The notes under the pieces: model-generated
What the model was told of the DNA's origin: nothing
Databases searched by the model: none
Seen by the model: the letters and a program-made list of their open reading frames with translations, nothing else
Made by a program: the position numbers and the translations under genes
NCBI GenBank assembly: GCA_004194705.1
Contig: SADC01000879.1
Location: 5,001-69,000 of the forward strand
DNA: 64,000 nt
Reading direction: 5' to 3'
Origin: Ditylenchus dipsaci
Taxonomy: Eukaryota > Nematoda > Chromadorea > Rhabditida > Anguinidae
In this document: positions 11,030 through 21,181 of the stretch, one piece after another
Position numbering within the stretch: position 1 is the stretch's first letter
Layout: each line of letters begins with the position of its first letter

Positions 11030-11190
11030 TCTTTTTTGCCGAAAAATAAGATTTCGACGTAAAAATAACATGCGGATTATAAGAAAGACAAATCTTATCA
11101 GCAGGAAATTACGTGCCGTTTGATTTCGTTCGCAGATGGATGAAAAATTTCTGCTCAAGAATAAACTAGATAAGGCTCTTTGATGGGTTT
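11030..11190 (+). repeat. Dispersed repeat, second copy
   Basis: Direct copy of the sequence at 7985-8155, with the same order of shared phrases and about the same length. The 11191-11494 stretch after it is AT-rich with no supported feature. Confidence 0.55.
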
Positions 11191-11504
11191 GGTGTATTGG
11201 AAAAAAAACAACGAAATTCTTAAATAGGTTGTTGAACAGCAATTAATCACAAAAATTTCAATAAAATCGTTTGAAGAATTTAATTTTTTTCTATATTTTC
11301 TGATATCATTGGGTGTAATTAAAATTGTTTTGGGTTTTTTGGTGTTCCTCGGTTTTCGGGTGGGAAAACTTTTTCTGTCACAGATTTCTTCATTTCTGTA
11401 ACAGATTTTAGTTTTGCCTGTTTCTTTCCAATGTTCTGATATTTTCATATACACCATCAGGTAGCACTGCGAGTCTAGTTTCTGGTCAGGTACAGACATG
11501 TGCA

Positions 11505-11640
11505 CGGCCGGCCCGCCCCGGGCCGGGCCGGGCGGGCCGTAGTTTTACGGCCCGGGCCGGCCGGGCTCATAGATTTTGGAAGTGGGCGGGCCGGGCCGGG
11601 CCTAAACTTGATCGGGCCGGCCGCCTCGGCCCGCCCAATA
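11505..11640. repeat. GC-rich GGCCGGGCC repeat island
   Basis: A sharply GC-rich patch of GGCCGGGC/CGGCCC phrases, including inverted pairs around AGTTTTACGG, set in AT-rich DNA. Such arrays occur as subterminal repeats of hAT-type MITEs; here neither end nor target duplication is certain. The 11641-11985 stretch beyond it is AT-rich and featureless. Confidence 0.5.
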
Positions 11641-11984
11641 AATAATTTTCAAAATTCGCCTCTTTAAAATCACCCCTTTTCAAAATCCCGATATTTTCAA
11701 TGTCACACAATTTAAAGAAAAAAAATCGTTCCAATTTAGACTCGTTTCGCGTTAAATTTAATATTGATAATTCTACGCTATCTTTTAAAAACTACAGAAA
11801 CTTACAAATTTAATTAGAAGGCTCGTATGAATTTTGCGAGTGAGAGAAAAATCACTAGTCCGCGCATTTTTTTCGTTTTTTAGTTTAAATAAAAGTTTCA
11901 TTTTAAGAATTTTAAAAATTTATCAAATTTTTTGTAATAATTCGGACATGCATGTTACTAAAACTCTGGTATGCATTTTTATTA

Positions 11985-12170
11985 AAGCAAACAAGTCTGT
12001 TTTGCAAGTCTGTTTTTCGCGTTTTTTTTATTAGCACAAGCTCTCCTGAATCCACTTTCCAGATTTTGGTTGAGCACCCGAAAATTTCGAAATTGACCTC
12101 AAAATTTTCCGATTTTTCGGGGATGAAAAATAACTCTCCATGGGGACTTCATGCAGTAAACTGGTAAAGA
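11985..12170. mobile_element. CCGTATTT-family MITE fragment
   Basis: Contains the family's interior (CTGAATCCACTTTCCAGATT, TTGAGCACCCGAAAATT, TTTTTCGGGGATGAAAAATA) but lacks both terminal inverted repeats. Orientation agrees with the 34.3-kb copy and is opposite to the 14.4-kb copy. Confidence 0.5.
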
Positions 12171-12960
12171 CGCCCCGGCCAAAGGCCTTTGCTAAAACTT
12201 CTGGGTGCTTACATGGCCAGTCCGCTCGTGGACCTAGTATTATCTCCTAATTAATTTCAAAAATCAACTGGGTACAACTAAGATGGTCATACCTCTCGGG
12301 CATTCCTCCTTGGTACATCGAGAAAAATAGAAAATCTATTATCGGTCCAGTTGTTAAAAAACCAGGTTTCTTTTTGGTCGAGTTTGTTTTCGAATCCTAA
12401 TCGGTAAAACGTCCAATAGTCATTGTGCCACCTTCTTATTCTAATTTACGAAGTTCGAATTCGCAATAGTCCCAGTTATGAAAGGACATAAAATGGCACA
12501 CAAATCTTTTTGTTTATTCTTCTATTACAGCATGCTTTGGCGCACGGGTTGCAGTCAGGAGTGTGACCTGAAATTTTATTTTGTAAACGCACATGCGCTG
12601 AATCGTCCCCTTTTGTTCGAAAGGATTTTTTGTTAGGAATACTGCAATATACTGATTGATAGGTTACCAAATTTATAATTATGTGCGCGATGTCAAAGGC
12701 TGACGGGAAAGGCGAGAAAGGCTGACGGGCACAAGCGGACGATCTGGCGCAGCTTTGACAAGAGTAAAGTATATATATATAGTATATATACTTTTGAAAA
12801 AAAAAATTTCGACTAAAATTTGACTTTTCACCTTGGAGGACCAAGGTAAATCGCCTTATACAGTAGTGTTTCTTATACAGTAGTGTTACTTTTACCTTAT
12901 TTGAGTAGGTAAAAGTAGAATAGTTAGAGTGAAAAAATAAGGTGTGCATTCAGTAGTATT
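12171..12960. other. Low-complexity region with TA microsatellite
   Basis: A TATATATATAGTATATATA tract lies at about 12770-12790, followed at about 12800-12860 by a CCTTGGAGGACCAAGG palindrome of a type also seen near 44.77, 52.37, 53.77 and 54.5 kb. A 157-codon minus-strand frame (12476-12949) crosses the microsatellite and is probably not coding. Confidence 0.4.
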
Positions 12961-13299
12961 TCAACCTGTGAGCAAGAAGGCCCCTTCAAAATTTAAAAAT
13001 ACTTTCCTCACTGTAGCTTGTTAAACTCTATTATCCTTCTGAACCCCCTTGTGAGGAACTTGTGGGGGTACCGTGAATCGAAACTAGAATTGGCTTGAAC
13101 TGGTTTCGGCAATAAAGCCATCCATTAATTTCACCACACATGTGATATCTCTCCCATTCAAATCCTTATGGCACAATAGTTTCAAGGGCATTATGATACT
13201 GCTCATTTTCACATAGCAAGTTTATTAGCACTCTAAAAGCACCCAGTTTATTTGCAACTCAAGAGCCATACATATAAACACGGAAAAAGATTTCAATAT

Positions 13300-13460
13300 C
13301 ATACAACTTTCAGAAGTTCATCATACAAACTATATGGTAAACCATGTTAAGTGTCCTTTTCCCGACTGCGATAAAATTCACTGTCTCGATGTTTCAATAC
13401 AAATCATCAGTGTCCTCTGCGTGTTGCCACCACGCCTAGACCAGCAAATACGTTAATATA
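13300..13460 (+). pseudogene. Possible zinc-finger-like coding fragment
   Basis: One plus-strand frame reads VKCPFPDCDKIHC, which has the CPFxxC spacing seen in some C2H2-type fingers, but no complete finger with paired histidines is visible and the frame is short. It may be a captured or transposon-derived fragment. Low confidence. Confidence 0.2.
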
Positions 13461-13629
13461 TTTTATGAAAATTCTTCTGATGGTTTACATAGTTAATGCA
13501 AAAGTACCTTTCGTCGAGTTGTTTATCTGTGAATAACAATTTTTTAGTTGTTTTCAGACGTTAGTGATACTCCAGAGTATCATTGAGTGTATTGTTTGAA
13601 AGCGCTGCTGTTGGCTGGTGTCGTTCTTC

Positions 13630-14136
13630 ATTCGGGACATGAAACAAATCCAGAGACAGTGACATCAAAGTCTTCATCTGACAAGAAATTTGACGTATTT
13701 GGATTAAGCTGTCTTAATACATGCAGTGCTGTCCCTTTTACGTCAAATATCTGGTCCGGTCCTACTGAAAGCTTCATCAGATAAAGTTACAGGATAATTC
13801 GGATTTTCCAAGTATTTTATTATATTTTAGTCTCACTGCTCAAGGATCGATTGCCAATGGAAGCGGCTTAAGTTCGTCTTCTGCATTCGTTATTTCCAAG
13901 TCAACATAAGTTTCAGACCATCAGTGAAGTCGTCGGCAAGATGCGCGATGACATGGAGGGATCAGATGTGCAGCAAGCCAGCATTGCTCTGTCTGGAGAA
14001 AACGACCGGCACCAAAAGAATCAGCATGAAAAACTGTGTTAGAAAAAAAGAAGTCACGAGCGGCTTTCCTAGCCTTGAAAATGTCCTCGTCACAAGAGAT
14101 GGCAATATTATGACAAGATAATGTAATAATGATCAC
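13630..14136 (-). pseudogene. Unrecognised coding-like fragments
   Basis: On the minus strand, about 13645-13790 reads open as KLSVGPDQIFDVKGTALHV and further to GFVSCPE, and 13921-14136 is open with CDEDIFKARKAARDFF. Composition is more protein-like than neighbouring DNA and the two could be exons of one decayed gene, but I find no clear splice pair joining them and no known domain. Confidence 0.2.
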
Positions 14137-14356
14137 TGTTGATCGAAGTTGCTTCTAAAAAGAAATGGGTTACAAACAAAAAAGAAAACGTCGCGAACTT
14201 GTTTTTAAAATATTTTATAAAATTTTAAACCTAATTTAAAAAAAACTTTCTTAGAGAGAAAATTATTTTCATTCGGCTATGCCATAGTTCACATGGCTCC
14301 TATAAATTTCTTCAACTTTATATGTTTTAATGTTAGTTGCATGTGAAAAGCAAGTA

Positions 14357-14598
14357 CCGTCAATACTCTATTAAACGGCCCGGGCCGTTTATTTTTCAAC
14401 CCTAAAAAGTCGGAAAAAAATTGGGTCAATTTTGAGATTTTTGCGTGCTTAACCAAAATTTCAAAAGTGGAATCAGGCAAGCTCGTGCTAACTAAGAAAA
14501 CGCGAATAACAGATTTGCAAATTTCTTTTTCTAGGCTTATATATAGGTCCTCAAGGGGGTCGTTCATTAAAGGGGGCCGTTTCTTAGAGTATTTACGG
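14357..14598. mobile_element. CCGTATTT-family MITE
   Basis: A 242-bp element starting CCGTCAATACTCTATTAAAC and ending TTAGAGTATTTACGG, with TA on each side. The interior shares the GTGGAATCAGGCAAGCTCG and TATATAGGTCCTCAAG phrases of the 1.6-kb copy. Its GGCCCGGGCC-type subterminal bases are diverged from the other copies. Confidence 0.7.
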
Positions 14599-14869
14599 TA
14601 TTCATATATTGACCACTCTAAAACATTTCCATTACGTGCATGTGCCCATTCTTGTATTTGCTTTTCTCTTCTTGCACTATTTTTATCCACGTTAACAAGC
14701 GCGAACTGAAAAATTCACATTTATACAAATTAAAAGTACAAAATCGTTTGTCATTTTGATTTTTTTTCACAATATTTAATAATTCAAACGGCGAGGGTTT
14801 TTACTAAGGAAAACTTCAATATGAACATTTTCCCATATATGACTTAACTCCGTGAATAACATAAAATAT

Positions 14870-15000
14870 CTAAAATTTTGGTGTTTTTGATCACTGTAAA
14901 TTTTTTTGCTCTGCAAAGCTACAGTATTCAAAAGGTGAACCGCTTAGTATTGAAAATATCCTAGTAATTGAGTTCAGTCATACAACAAACATACAATAAC
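14870..15000 (+). repeat. Dispersed repeat, inverse copy at 46800-46970
   Basis: Text from AAAATATCTAAAATTTTGG through GGTGTTTTTGATCA to CTAGTAATTGAGTTCAGTC recurs inverted inside the H4-carrying hAT-type element at about 46800-46970. Ends unknown. The rest of 14601-15213 shows nothing else. Confidence 0.55.
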
Positions 15001-15213
15001 CCTTAATGGCGTTAATATTACAGCTTAAGTTTAGCCGACTATATTCCAGCATTTTATCAGGACCATATATCGAATTCATTTGCTTTTAGTAGTATAGGGC
15101 GGCTGTTAGTAAAAATACGATCATGAAACGTTGCAGTTTACATTAACAATACTTAAACTCTAGTCGTTTGACGAATTTGATCGAAAAGTAAGACAAAGTG
15201 AAAATGACTACTA

Positions 15214-16113
15214 CAGTCAAACCTCTATACAACGGCCCCCTAGGGACCGGCCTTGGGGGCCGTTATATAGAGGGCCGTTATATAGAGGGGCCGTTATATA
15301 GAGGGTATGTTACTAACGTTTGTAAAGGGGGCCGTTGTATAGAGGTTTTGCAAAACGAGCTCATCATTAAAGTGGCAGACTTAGGAACAACCATTCATTT
15401 AAACACCAGCAATAATCCAAGCTCTGTCCCAATCTCTTTCGCTTTTCCTAAAAAGCTAAAGCTTTCAACGTGGAACTTTGATTAAAATTATACCTTGAGA
15501 AGGTCCCCGGTGACTGGAATGTTTCGAGAGCAAATTTGCTTGATCCAGTGAATGAGTGCTAAGTCGAGGTGCTGATTCCTGCCAGATGTGAGACGCGCCC
15601 GCTTCGATTTGCTCCCATTAGCTGCTGCTTCCAAGATTGAGTCCTTGCTTTCAGAATTCCCTAAATTGTTCCCTTGCAATGCCGAACTCCTTTGCTAGCT
15701 CATAGTTGCTTTTCTTCTCAGAAGCTTCCACAATGGCTTTCTTTTCTTCCAATGTTAGAACACGACGCTTTGCTGGTTTACCCGGAGTGCTCATTGTACA
15801 ATCTAAAAAGAAAAGAGATAAAAAGCAACAAAACACTTTAGATCTAAATGAGAACAAATGATTGCAAAATAATAGAGCAAAAATGGCAACTGGAAAAGGC
15901 CGTGTTCGAGTTAGGGGCCGTTATATAGAGGGTTCTTTCATTGCTAGGGACCGGACTTGGGGCCGTTATATAGAGGGGCCGTTATATATAGGGGCCGTTA
16001 TATAGAGGGTCTAACTCCTTATGTTTTAGTCAAATCCAACCAAACTGGTCCCAGGGGGCCGTTATATAGAGGAGGCCGTTATATAGAGAGGCCGTTATAT
16101 AGAGGTTTGACTG
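15214..16113. mobile_element. Pogo/Tigger-like element keeping a DNA-binding exon
   Basis: A 900-bp element from CAGTCAAACCTCTATACAAC to ATAGAGGTTTGACTG, flanked by TA. Subterminal GGCCGTTATATAGAGG phrases repeat at both ends. Inside, on the minus strand, lies a single transposase exon (15494-15794) and no catalytic domain. It is therefore an internally deleted derivative of a pogo/Tigger element. Confidence 0.85.
15494..15794 (-). pseudogene. Pogo/Tigger transposase N-terminal DNA-binding exon
   Basis: From the ATG at 15794 the frame reads KRRVLTLEEKKAIVEASEKK and NYELAKEFGIA, the psq-type helix-turn-helix that opens CENP-B/pogo transposases. After a one-base shift near 15665 the next frame gives ARLTSGRNQHLDLALIHWIK and SRNIPVTGDLLK, the second (CENP-B/Tc5) helix-turn-helix. 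The exon ends in AAG followed by GTATAA at 15494, a clean donor. The DDE domain that should follow is missing. About 100 residues remain of a family usually near 500. Function in life would be binding to the CAGTC ends; the shift suggests decay. Confidence 0.8.
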
Positions 16114-17070
16114 TATATCAAAGACGTCTATCTTACCACTAGCCACACCACCAATTTGACCACACCACTTACAATACCATTCGTGTGTGAAGTAGAGCAA
16201 AATTAATAGAACTATTTTCATGAACAATTTGTCTAACAAGTCATGAGCAAGAATTTAAAAGGCATAAAGAACCATAACAAGACGAACTATATTTGAGAAT
16301 CCAGCATTGAATCTAAATTTTGGTCAAAAAATTTTACCTGAAAAGTGCTTTCCCAATGCTTTTATGCCTTTTCTATTGTTTTTAGTGGTTAAAGCGGCTT
16401 TAGAACATCGTTTGCGCTCGTTTTGAGCTGGTACCACATACCGTAGTTCAGCCGAGCGTTTCTGCCGGAATTGTTCAAAATGAATCAGAGAATTTTGCTG
16501 TCATAAAGATAAAAATTAACGGTTCTATAAAACCCATTCGAAAAATTTTAACCAGTTCAATGATATCACAAACTTTTTGATCGGACCGACAGCAAAGCTA
16601 ACGAATGCGTAAACTTCCTAATATTTTCGCATCCTACTTAAAATTTGAAATCAGAATTTGACGTTACTCGGTAATACCACCAAAATTTTATTTGTTAGCA
16701 GCAAGACTGCAACAAACAGTGTATAAAATACCCTGTTTTGGCTAAAATTTTCTTATTTCGAGCAAATTTCCCTATTTCCAAAAGTTTATCAGGCTGACGG
16801 GAAATCTTGTGTTGACTTCACAGTGAATACCACTTCCTGCTGAGATAACTTGAAAGATAACTCTGATAAAACCTAGGATAAAATTTTTGTTGAATTTCCA
16901 ATGGATGCAACTGAAAATTGTTGCCCCTAAAGTCTGAATTCTTACCCCTTTTTAAATTTTCTTGCCCTTTTTCAAATTTAAAATAAAAAAACTAAAATGT
17001 TGCCCATTTTCAATCGAAATCGAGTGAATTGCTGCGATTTTTCATCGAGGGCGTCAAATCGGAGAAATTA
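16114..17070. other. No recognised feature
   Basis: About 950 bp of AT-rich DNA between a Tigger element and a CCGTATTT-family element. No open frame with coding character, no inverted ends. Nothing I can support. Confidence 0.3.
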
Positions 17071-18150
17071 CCGTATATCTCTATTTATCCCCACTCTTTA
17101 ATAAACTCTCATTCTCTAATAATCCCACCCCCGAGGGTGGTTCAAAAATAATCCCCCACTCTCTAATAATCCCCACCCACTAAAATCGTTTTTTTGGGTC
17201 AACATTTTTATTAGACACCAAAATTTAAGGAAGCTCTCAAACAAACATAAATATCCATCTGCATTTAATTTCTCCAAAGTTTCTTCAGTTCTTTACGGTT
17301 GCCCTTCTTCTAGTTCGTCTTCTTCGAGCCTATCTTGTTCGAAATCTTTGCGACCGTCCCTTGCCATGTCTTGAGCCTCGATGTCGCGGAGCATGTCGAG
17401 TCCTTGGTGCCAATTGATCCTGTTGGCTTAGGTCGACTCTCAAATCAGCCAACCAAAAATGTTGTGTGTGGAATTGACAGCCAGTTAGCATCAAGAAATT
17501 AATTAGGCCGAGATTGTACTGCTAAATTATGCTCACTGAACACGAAAATTGCATTAGTTGTATGCGCTAAGCATCCACATAATCGCTGATTTAAACTGCC
17601 TAATTTTTTTTCTTGCAACTAATGAATCCTTTTTACTGGCGAGTATTGTTGTGAGTAGTATCATCGTACTCACCAAATCAGTACTAGGCTTGCGACGTTT
17701 GGAATATTGTGCTCGGATTTTATAATCGGGGTTTTGACCTGCTATTTTGGTTATTTGTGCTGCGATTTTTATAAAGTTTTGAGCTAAATAGTGTGAACAC
17801 CAGCAAAAATAAGTTTTAATCTATTATGTAAATAACTAAAGTAAAATAACTTAATCTATTAACGAAATATTGCTGCAAATTTTGCTGTGACCGATGAAAA
17901 AATGTTGTTTGACATTGGTTCGATATTAGTTGACAGGCGGCCTTCATCTTCATGCAGCTGGAGCTCCTGAGAATCGCTCATTTGAACAAGGATTTGATTA
18001 GACGAGAAAAAACAAGCTCGTTGAAAAATGATTTGCAACAAAAATAAAATTAACTAGGCAAAATTCGGACAGACACGCATAATATGCATTTTTTCGTGTT
18101 GAGACTACTGAAAATTCAAAAAAATTTACATTAAAAAAATCCCCCACTCT
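17071..18150 (-). mobile_element. CCGTAT-family element, deletion derivative with transposase-like end exons
   Basis: Begins with TA then CCGTATATCTCTATTTATCC and repeats ATAATCCCCCACTCTCTAAT; the far side near 18140 carries AATCCCCCACTCTGTAAC in the same orientation rather than a clear inverse end. Minus-strand coding is seen at both ends: a start-like exon MSDSQELQLHEDEG ... IFSSVTAKFAAIFR at about 17860-17980, and a final exon NWHQGLDMLRDIEAQDMARD ... EEDELEEGQP with a stop near 17294. The middle is not coding. I infer a deleted relative of the autonomous element behind this MITE family. Confidence 0.45.
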
Positions 18151-18160
18151 GTAACAAGCA

Positions 18161-18312
18161 ACCAAGCCCCCTGCGCCCCTTCGTGGGCGCAGAAGGCTTG
18201 GTTGCTAGGGTTGAGATGCGCACACCAACATACCTTAGACGCAAATCACTCGAAAGTGACTCTGGATACATAAAAATATATGCATACCAGAGTTTCTTTA
18301 TGCGGTAGGCCC
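18161..18312 (+). repeat. GC-core hairpin repeat, copy 2
   Basis: AAGCCCCCTGCGCCCC, a short loop, GGGCGCAGAAGGCTTGG, then GTTGAGATGCGCACACC, ACCTTAGACGCAAATCACTC and ACCAGAGTTTCTTTATGCGG. Left arm of the palindrome is missing. Confidence 0.7.
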
Positions 18313-18592
18313 AGTCAAAATTGTCGAAATTGTTTTCATTAAAAGAGCCATATTTTCATTGACCAAATTAAAAGTTTTCACACCATTATTTAGCTAATGA
18401 ATTAAGCTTTGGATTGTGATATAACATATTCAAAGCTTTATTAAAAAGATCCCACATAAAAACAAGAAATAAGATAAAAAAAATTGGATTTCGAGTACTC
18501 GAAATTTCGAATACTCGACAACCCTATATATATAGCAATTGATATAGATTAACGACTCCAAAAATTTGATACAAATTCATTTTTTTCTTCAG
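18313..18592. other. Presumed intron 5' of the channel exon
   Basis: AT-rich DNA ending in TTTTTTCTTCAG at 18592, a good nematode-type acceptor. A hAT-like end CGACAACCCTA lies near 18520. Confidence 0.4.
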
Positions 18593-18973
18593 GCTACACC
18601 TGTAACTTTGGCTGGACGCTTGTTTTGGGTGGTCTACGGACTCTGTGCTATCCCCATGACCATGATAATTATTGCTTATAAAGGTTATCCCTCAGAAAAA
18701 TGAATTAAAACCCCAATCTAAAATATTCCAGGCCTGTATTTGAACCGGTCTGCAATAGCTACTCGAAAAATGTATGCCTTTTCACTGTTCGTAGTGCAAA
18801 TTTTCATCCTTTTGCGGTTGAAAAAATCAATGAAAATACTAAAGAATTGCAGAACCGTCAAAATTTGCAAGTTTTTCGAAATTGTATACACATTGAGTTC
18901 TCATAGCGGTCCTGAATTGTACACGTTCATTTGCAGCACTAATTTGTCCGCAACTATTTGTGTTGATAATTAA
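18593..18973 (+). CDS. Two-pore-domain potassium channel, two-exon fragment
   Basis: Exon 18593-18683 reads ATPVTLAGRLFWVVYGLCAI followed by PMTMIIIAYK. The pattern P-T-x-x-G-R-x-F-x-x-x-Y-x-L-x-x-I-P is that of the sequence immediately after a pore loop (GYG) and the following membrane helix in TWIK/K2P channels. A 48-bp intron (18684-18731, GT...AG) follows; the split Gly codon then continues as GLYLNRSAIATRKMYAFS and a hydrophobic stretch FVVQIFILL. The frame stays open to a stop at 18973, but the true 3' end of exon 2 is unclear because the later residues look non-coding. The selectivity-filter exon should lie upstream but was not found in the window. It may be part of a gene with long repeat-filled introns, or an isolated fragment. 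Confidence 0.65.
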
Positions 18974-19292
18974 TATTCAATCTTCAAGTCGAAAAATATA
19001 GGGGGTTGGTAATTTGTTGAATGTGTGTGTGTGTAGATTTAGAGTGTCTTTTTTTCTGCTTCTTCTAAGATATGGCCAGCGCAAATACAACAAAATCAGT
19101 TAATCAATGATAAGGGGAGCGAAAAACAAAACAAAGCTGTATTTTCAAAATTTGGCTATTGCTGAAAACTCAAAAATTTACCAATCACAACAACTTTTTG
19201 ACCACATTTTTGTAATAAAACGGTGGTTTTACACTTGTCTGCACACTTCAGAAAAAACCAAAAAAATTCGAAAAAAATAAGCTCGGGCAAAA
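18974..19292. other. No recognised feature
   Basis: AT-rich spacer with a short TGTGTGTG tract near 19022. Nothing else seen. Confidence 0.3.
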
Positions 19293-19324
19293 ATGGGGTT
19301 AAAGGTCGATTCAAGGCTTTTTGG

Positions 19325-19775
19325 TAATCCTTTTTTTTCTGGGGCATATATACTTTTTTTAGGGAAGATTCATTTTTTTATGAGACAAATCCTCTTTGGA
19401 GCGAATTTATTTTTTTCTGGGGCAAATATGCTTCTTTTTAGGAAGAAATACTTTTTTGGGGCAAATTTACTTTTTTTTTGGAGCAAATTTATTTTTTTAT
19501 GGGGCAAATTTATTTTTTTATGGAGCATATTTTTTCTTTTTTGGGACAATTTATCTTTTTCTAACAGACTTTTCTTGAAAAAAAAATTGTCCCAAAAAGA
19601 GAAAAATTTGCCCAATAAAAAAAATCAATTTGCTCCAAAAAAGGAAATTAGCTCCAAAAAGTATGTTCGCCCCAAAAAAAAAGTATATTTTTCCACAAAA
19701 AAGTAGTATTTCTACCAAAAAAGGAAGTATATTTGCCTCAAAAAAGTATATTTGCTCAGAAAAAAGTTACCCCAT
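19325..19775. repeat. Inverted arrays of a T-rich 18-25-bp motif
   Basis: The left half repeats GGGGCAAATTTATTTTTTTA-type units about ten times; the right half repeats the inverse (TTTGCTCCAAAAAAGG, GCCCCAAAAAAAAAGTAT). The centre is near 19565. It would form a very long imperfect hairpin. Open frames across it on both strands are products of the repeat and are not genes. Confidence 0.75.
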
Positions 19776-19879
19776 GAAGGGTGATCAAACGTACACTGCT
19801 CTGATTAAGTGGATCAACTGGATAAGCGGACTGAATAATAAATACTAGATCTTTGGTAGCAAGTGAAGGGCACGTAGAT

Positions 19880-20070
19880 TGTTGAAAATAGACAACATTT
19901 ATGCGAGAGTCATAATATCAAGTCGATGGGTCGCAAAATGTAGCGACAACCTAAATGGTTATCCAAGCCATAACTCATATAGTCAATCATTTGGCCATCT
20001 TTTGCAGGATATAATTTTTATAGAAGGCCACGTAAGAGGCCATTCAAGAAGGCCATATCTCAACATTCAG
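19880..20070 (+). repeat. Dispersed repeat, inverse copy at 44935-45110
   Basis: Shares AGTCGATGGGTCGCAAAA, CTAAATGGTTATCCA-like text, AATCATTTGGCCATCTTTT and AAGGCCATATCTCAACA with the inverse strand of 44935-45110. No terminal repeats identified. Confidence 0.6.
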
Positions 20071-20312
20071 ATTTTTCAAGATTATTTTGTAAAATGGTTT
20101 TTGTATTTCTTTAGCTGTGCTCAGTGTTTTCAAAAATCAAGTTCCAGTCAAGATCAGATTAAAAATTGAATTTATAAAGTCAAAGTCGTTTTTCTCGATT
20201 TTTTGTAAAGAAAACGGGTCTGAATTTTTTCTCTATACCTTAAAGTCAAGATTTTCTGCTGAACGAAACGTGTTTTTCAGAATTTCGACAATAATTTTTG
20301 AGATAAGGTATA

Positions 20313-20640
20313 CAGTCAAACCTCGCTATAGTGGCACCCCTGGGACCGCCTCAGGGTGCCACTATAGCGAGGTGCCACTATATTGGATTGCCACTGTAGC
20401 GAAGGGTGCTGGACCGAAGCAATCGCAAGTGCCACTATATCGAGGGTCAATACTGAAACAGGTCAATTATCAGGTTAATCATGGTCAATCATCATCAATC
20501 ACGAACAGGTCAATCATGGTCAATACCAAGTTTTTAATCTACCCTAAATTTTCCGCTCCCCATAGATAACTCGCACCCTCACTGGTTCGACTCCACCCTA
20601 GTGACACTCAAGATCAGATTAAATTTTTCCTTGTGCCTAG
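20313..20640. mobile_element. Decayed Tigger-like element
   Basis: Starts with TA then CAGTCAAACCTCGCTATAG and continues GTGGCACCCCTGGGACCG; GCCACTATAGCGAGG phrases follow. The right end is degraded: near 20580-20610 only GGTTCGACTCCACCCTAGTG is left. Also contains CAATCATGGTCAAT repeats. Confidence 0.6.
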
Positions 20641-21071
20641 TGTATTATTATTTTGTCTTGTATATTTTCTCATCCTTAATTTTTTCCTTGAATAACAGTC
20701 ATGAACTAGTTTATTCAAGATCATTGAGCTTAAGAGTAGGTAGAAGAACCCCGTTGTACATCCCCTAAGTCGGTATCCACCTCCAGAATCCAAAATGCTA
20801 AAGTTAGCTGAAAGTAAAACAAAATCATTGTTGCTAATCTAGAGAAATGTAGAACTCCAGCTCTTTAGTTATTTCAGACCGCGTAGTACTCAGGTGGTAG
20901 TCCAAAACACGTGGTATTTAAGTCACTGTACTTAGGAGAAACACTCAGGCCGCACATTTGGGCTGAAACATCGAATCACAACATCGAACTAGAGCATCGA
21001 TGACAACAAAAAATCCTAAAAAAAGTTTGAAAAGGTTCCGAAATATACCAGGACGTTTTTATTATGAATTT
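20641..21071. other. No recognised feature
   Basis: AT-rich DNA with several copies of CATCGA near 20960-21000, which resemble the GCGATGCGAT text of the next MITE. No gene. Confidence 0.3.
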
Positions 21072-21079
21072 GTATATAT

Positions 21080-21173
21080 TAGAGATGGATGTAAAGATGC
21101 GATCTTTTTACCCCAAATTTGCTGCCTGCGATGCGATGTTGCGATGCGATACATCGCATCGTCGTCAGCACTA
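21080..21173. mobile_element. Short hAT-type MITE with 8-bp TSD
   Basis: A 94-bp element TAGAGATGGATGTAAAGATG ... CATCGTCGTCAGCACTA. Both flanks carry the identical octamer GTATATAT (21072-21079 and 21174-21181). The interior has GCGATGCGAT repeats. Size, ends and duplication fit a hAT-type MITE. Confidence 0.75.
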
Positions 21174-21181
21174 GTATATAT

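Noticed and set aside
11505..11640. CpG-island promoter
   Set aside because: The GC-rich patch is a GGCCGGGCC repeat with inverted pairs and no gene on either side; a MITE array explains it better.
12476..12949. 157-codon open frame on the minus strand
   Set aside because: It crosses a TATATA microsatellite and is rich in Tyr, Ile, Ser and Phe as expected from AT-rich non-coding DNA. A few cysteines at its end are not enough to support a gene.
19325..19706. Open frames with FFGANLFFYGA-like repeats on both strands
   Set aside because: They are simple translations of a T-rich tandem repeat.
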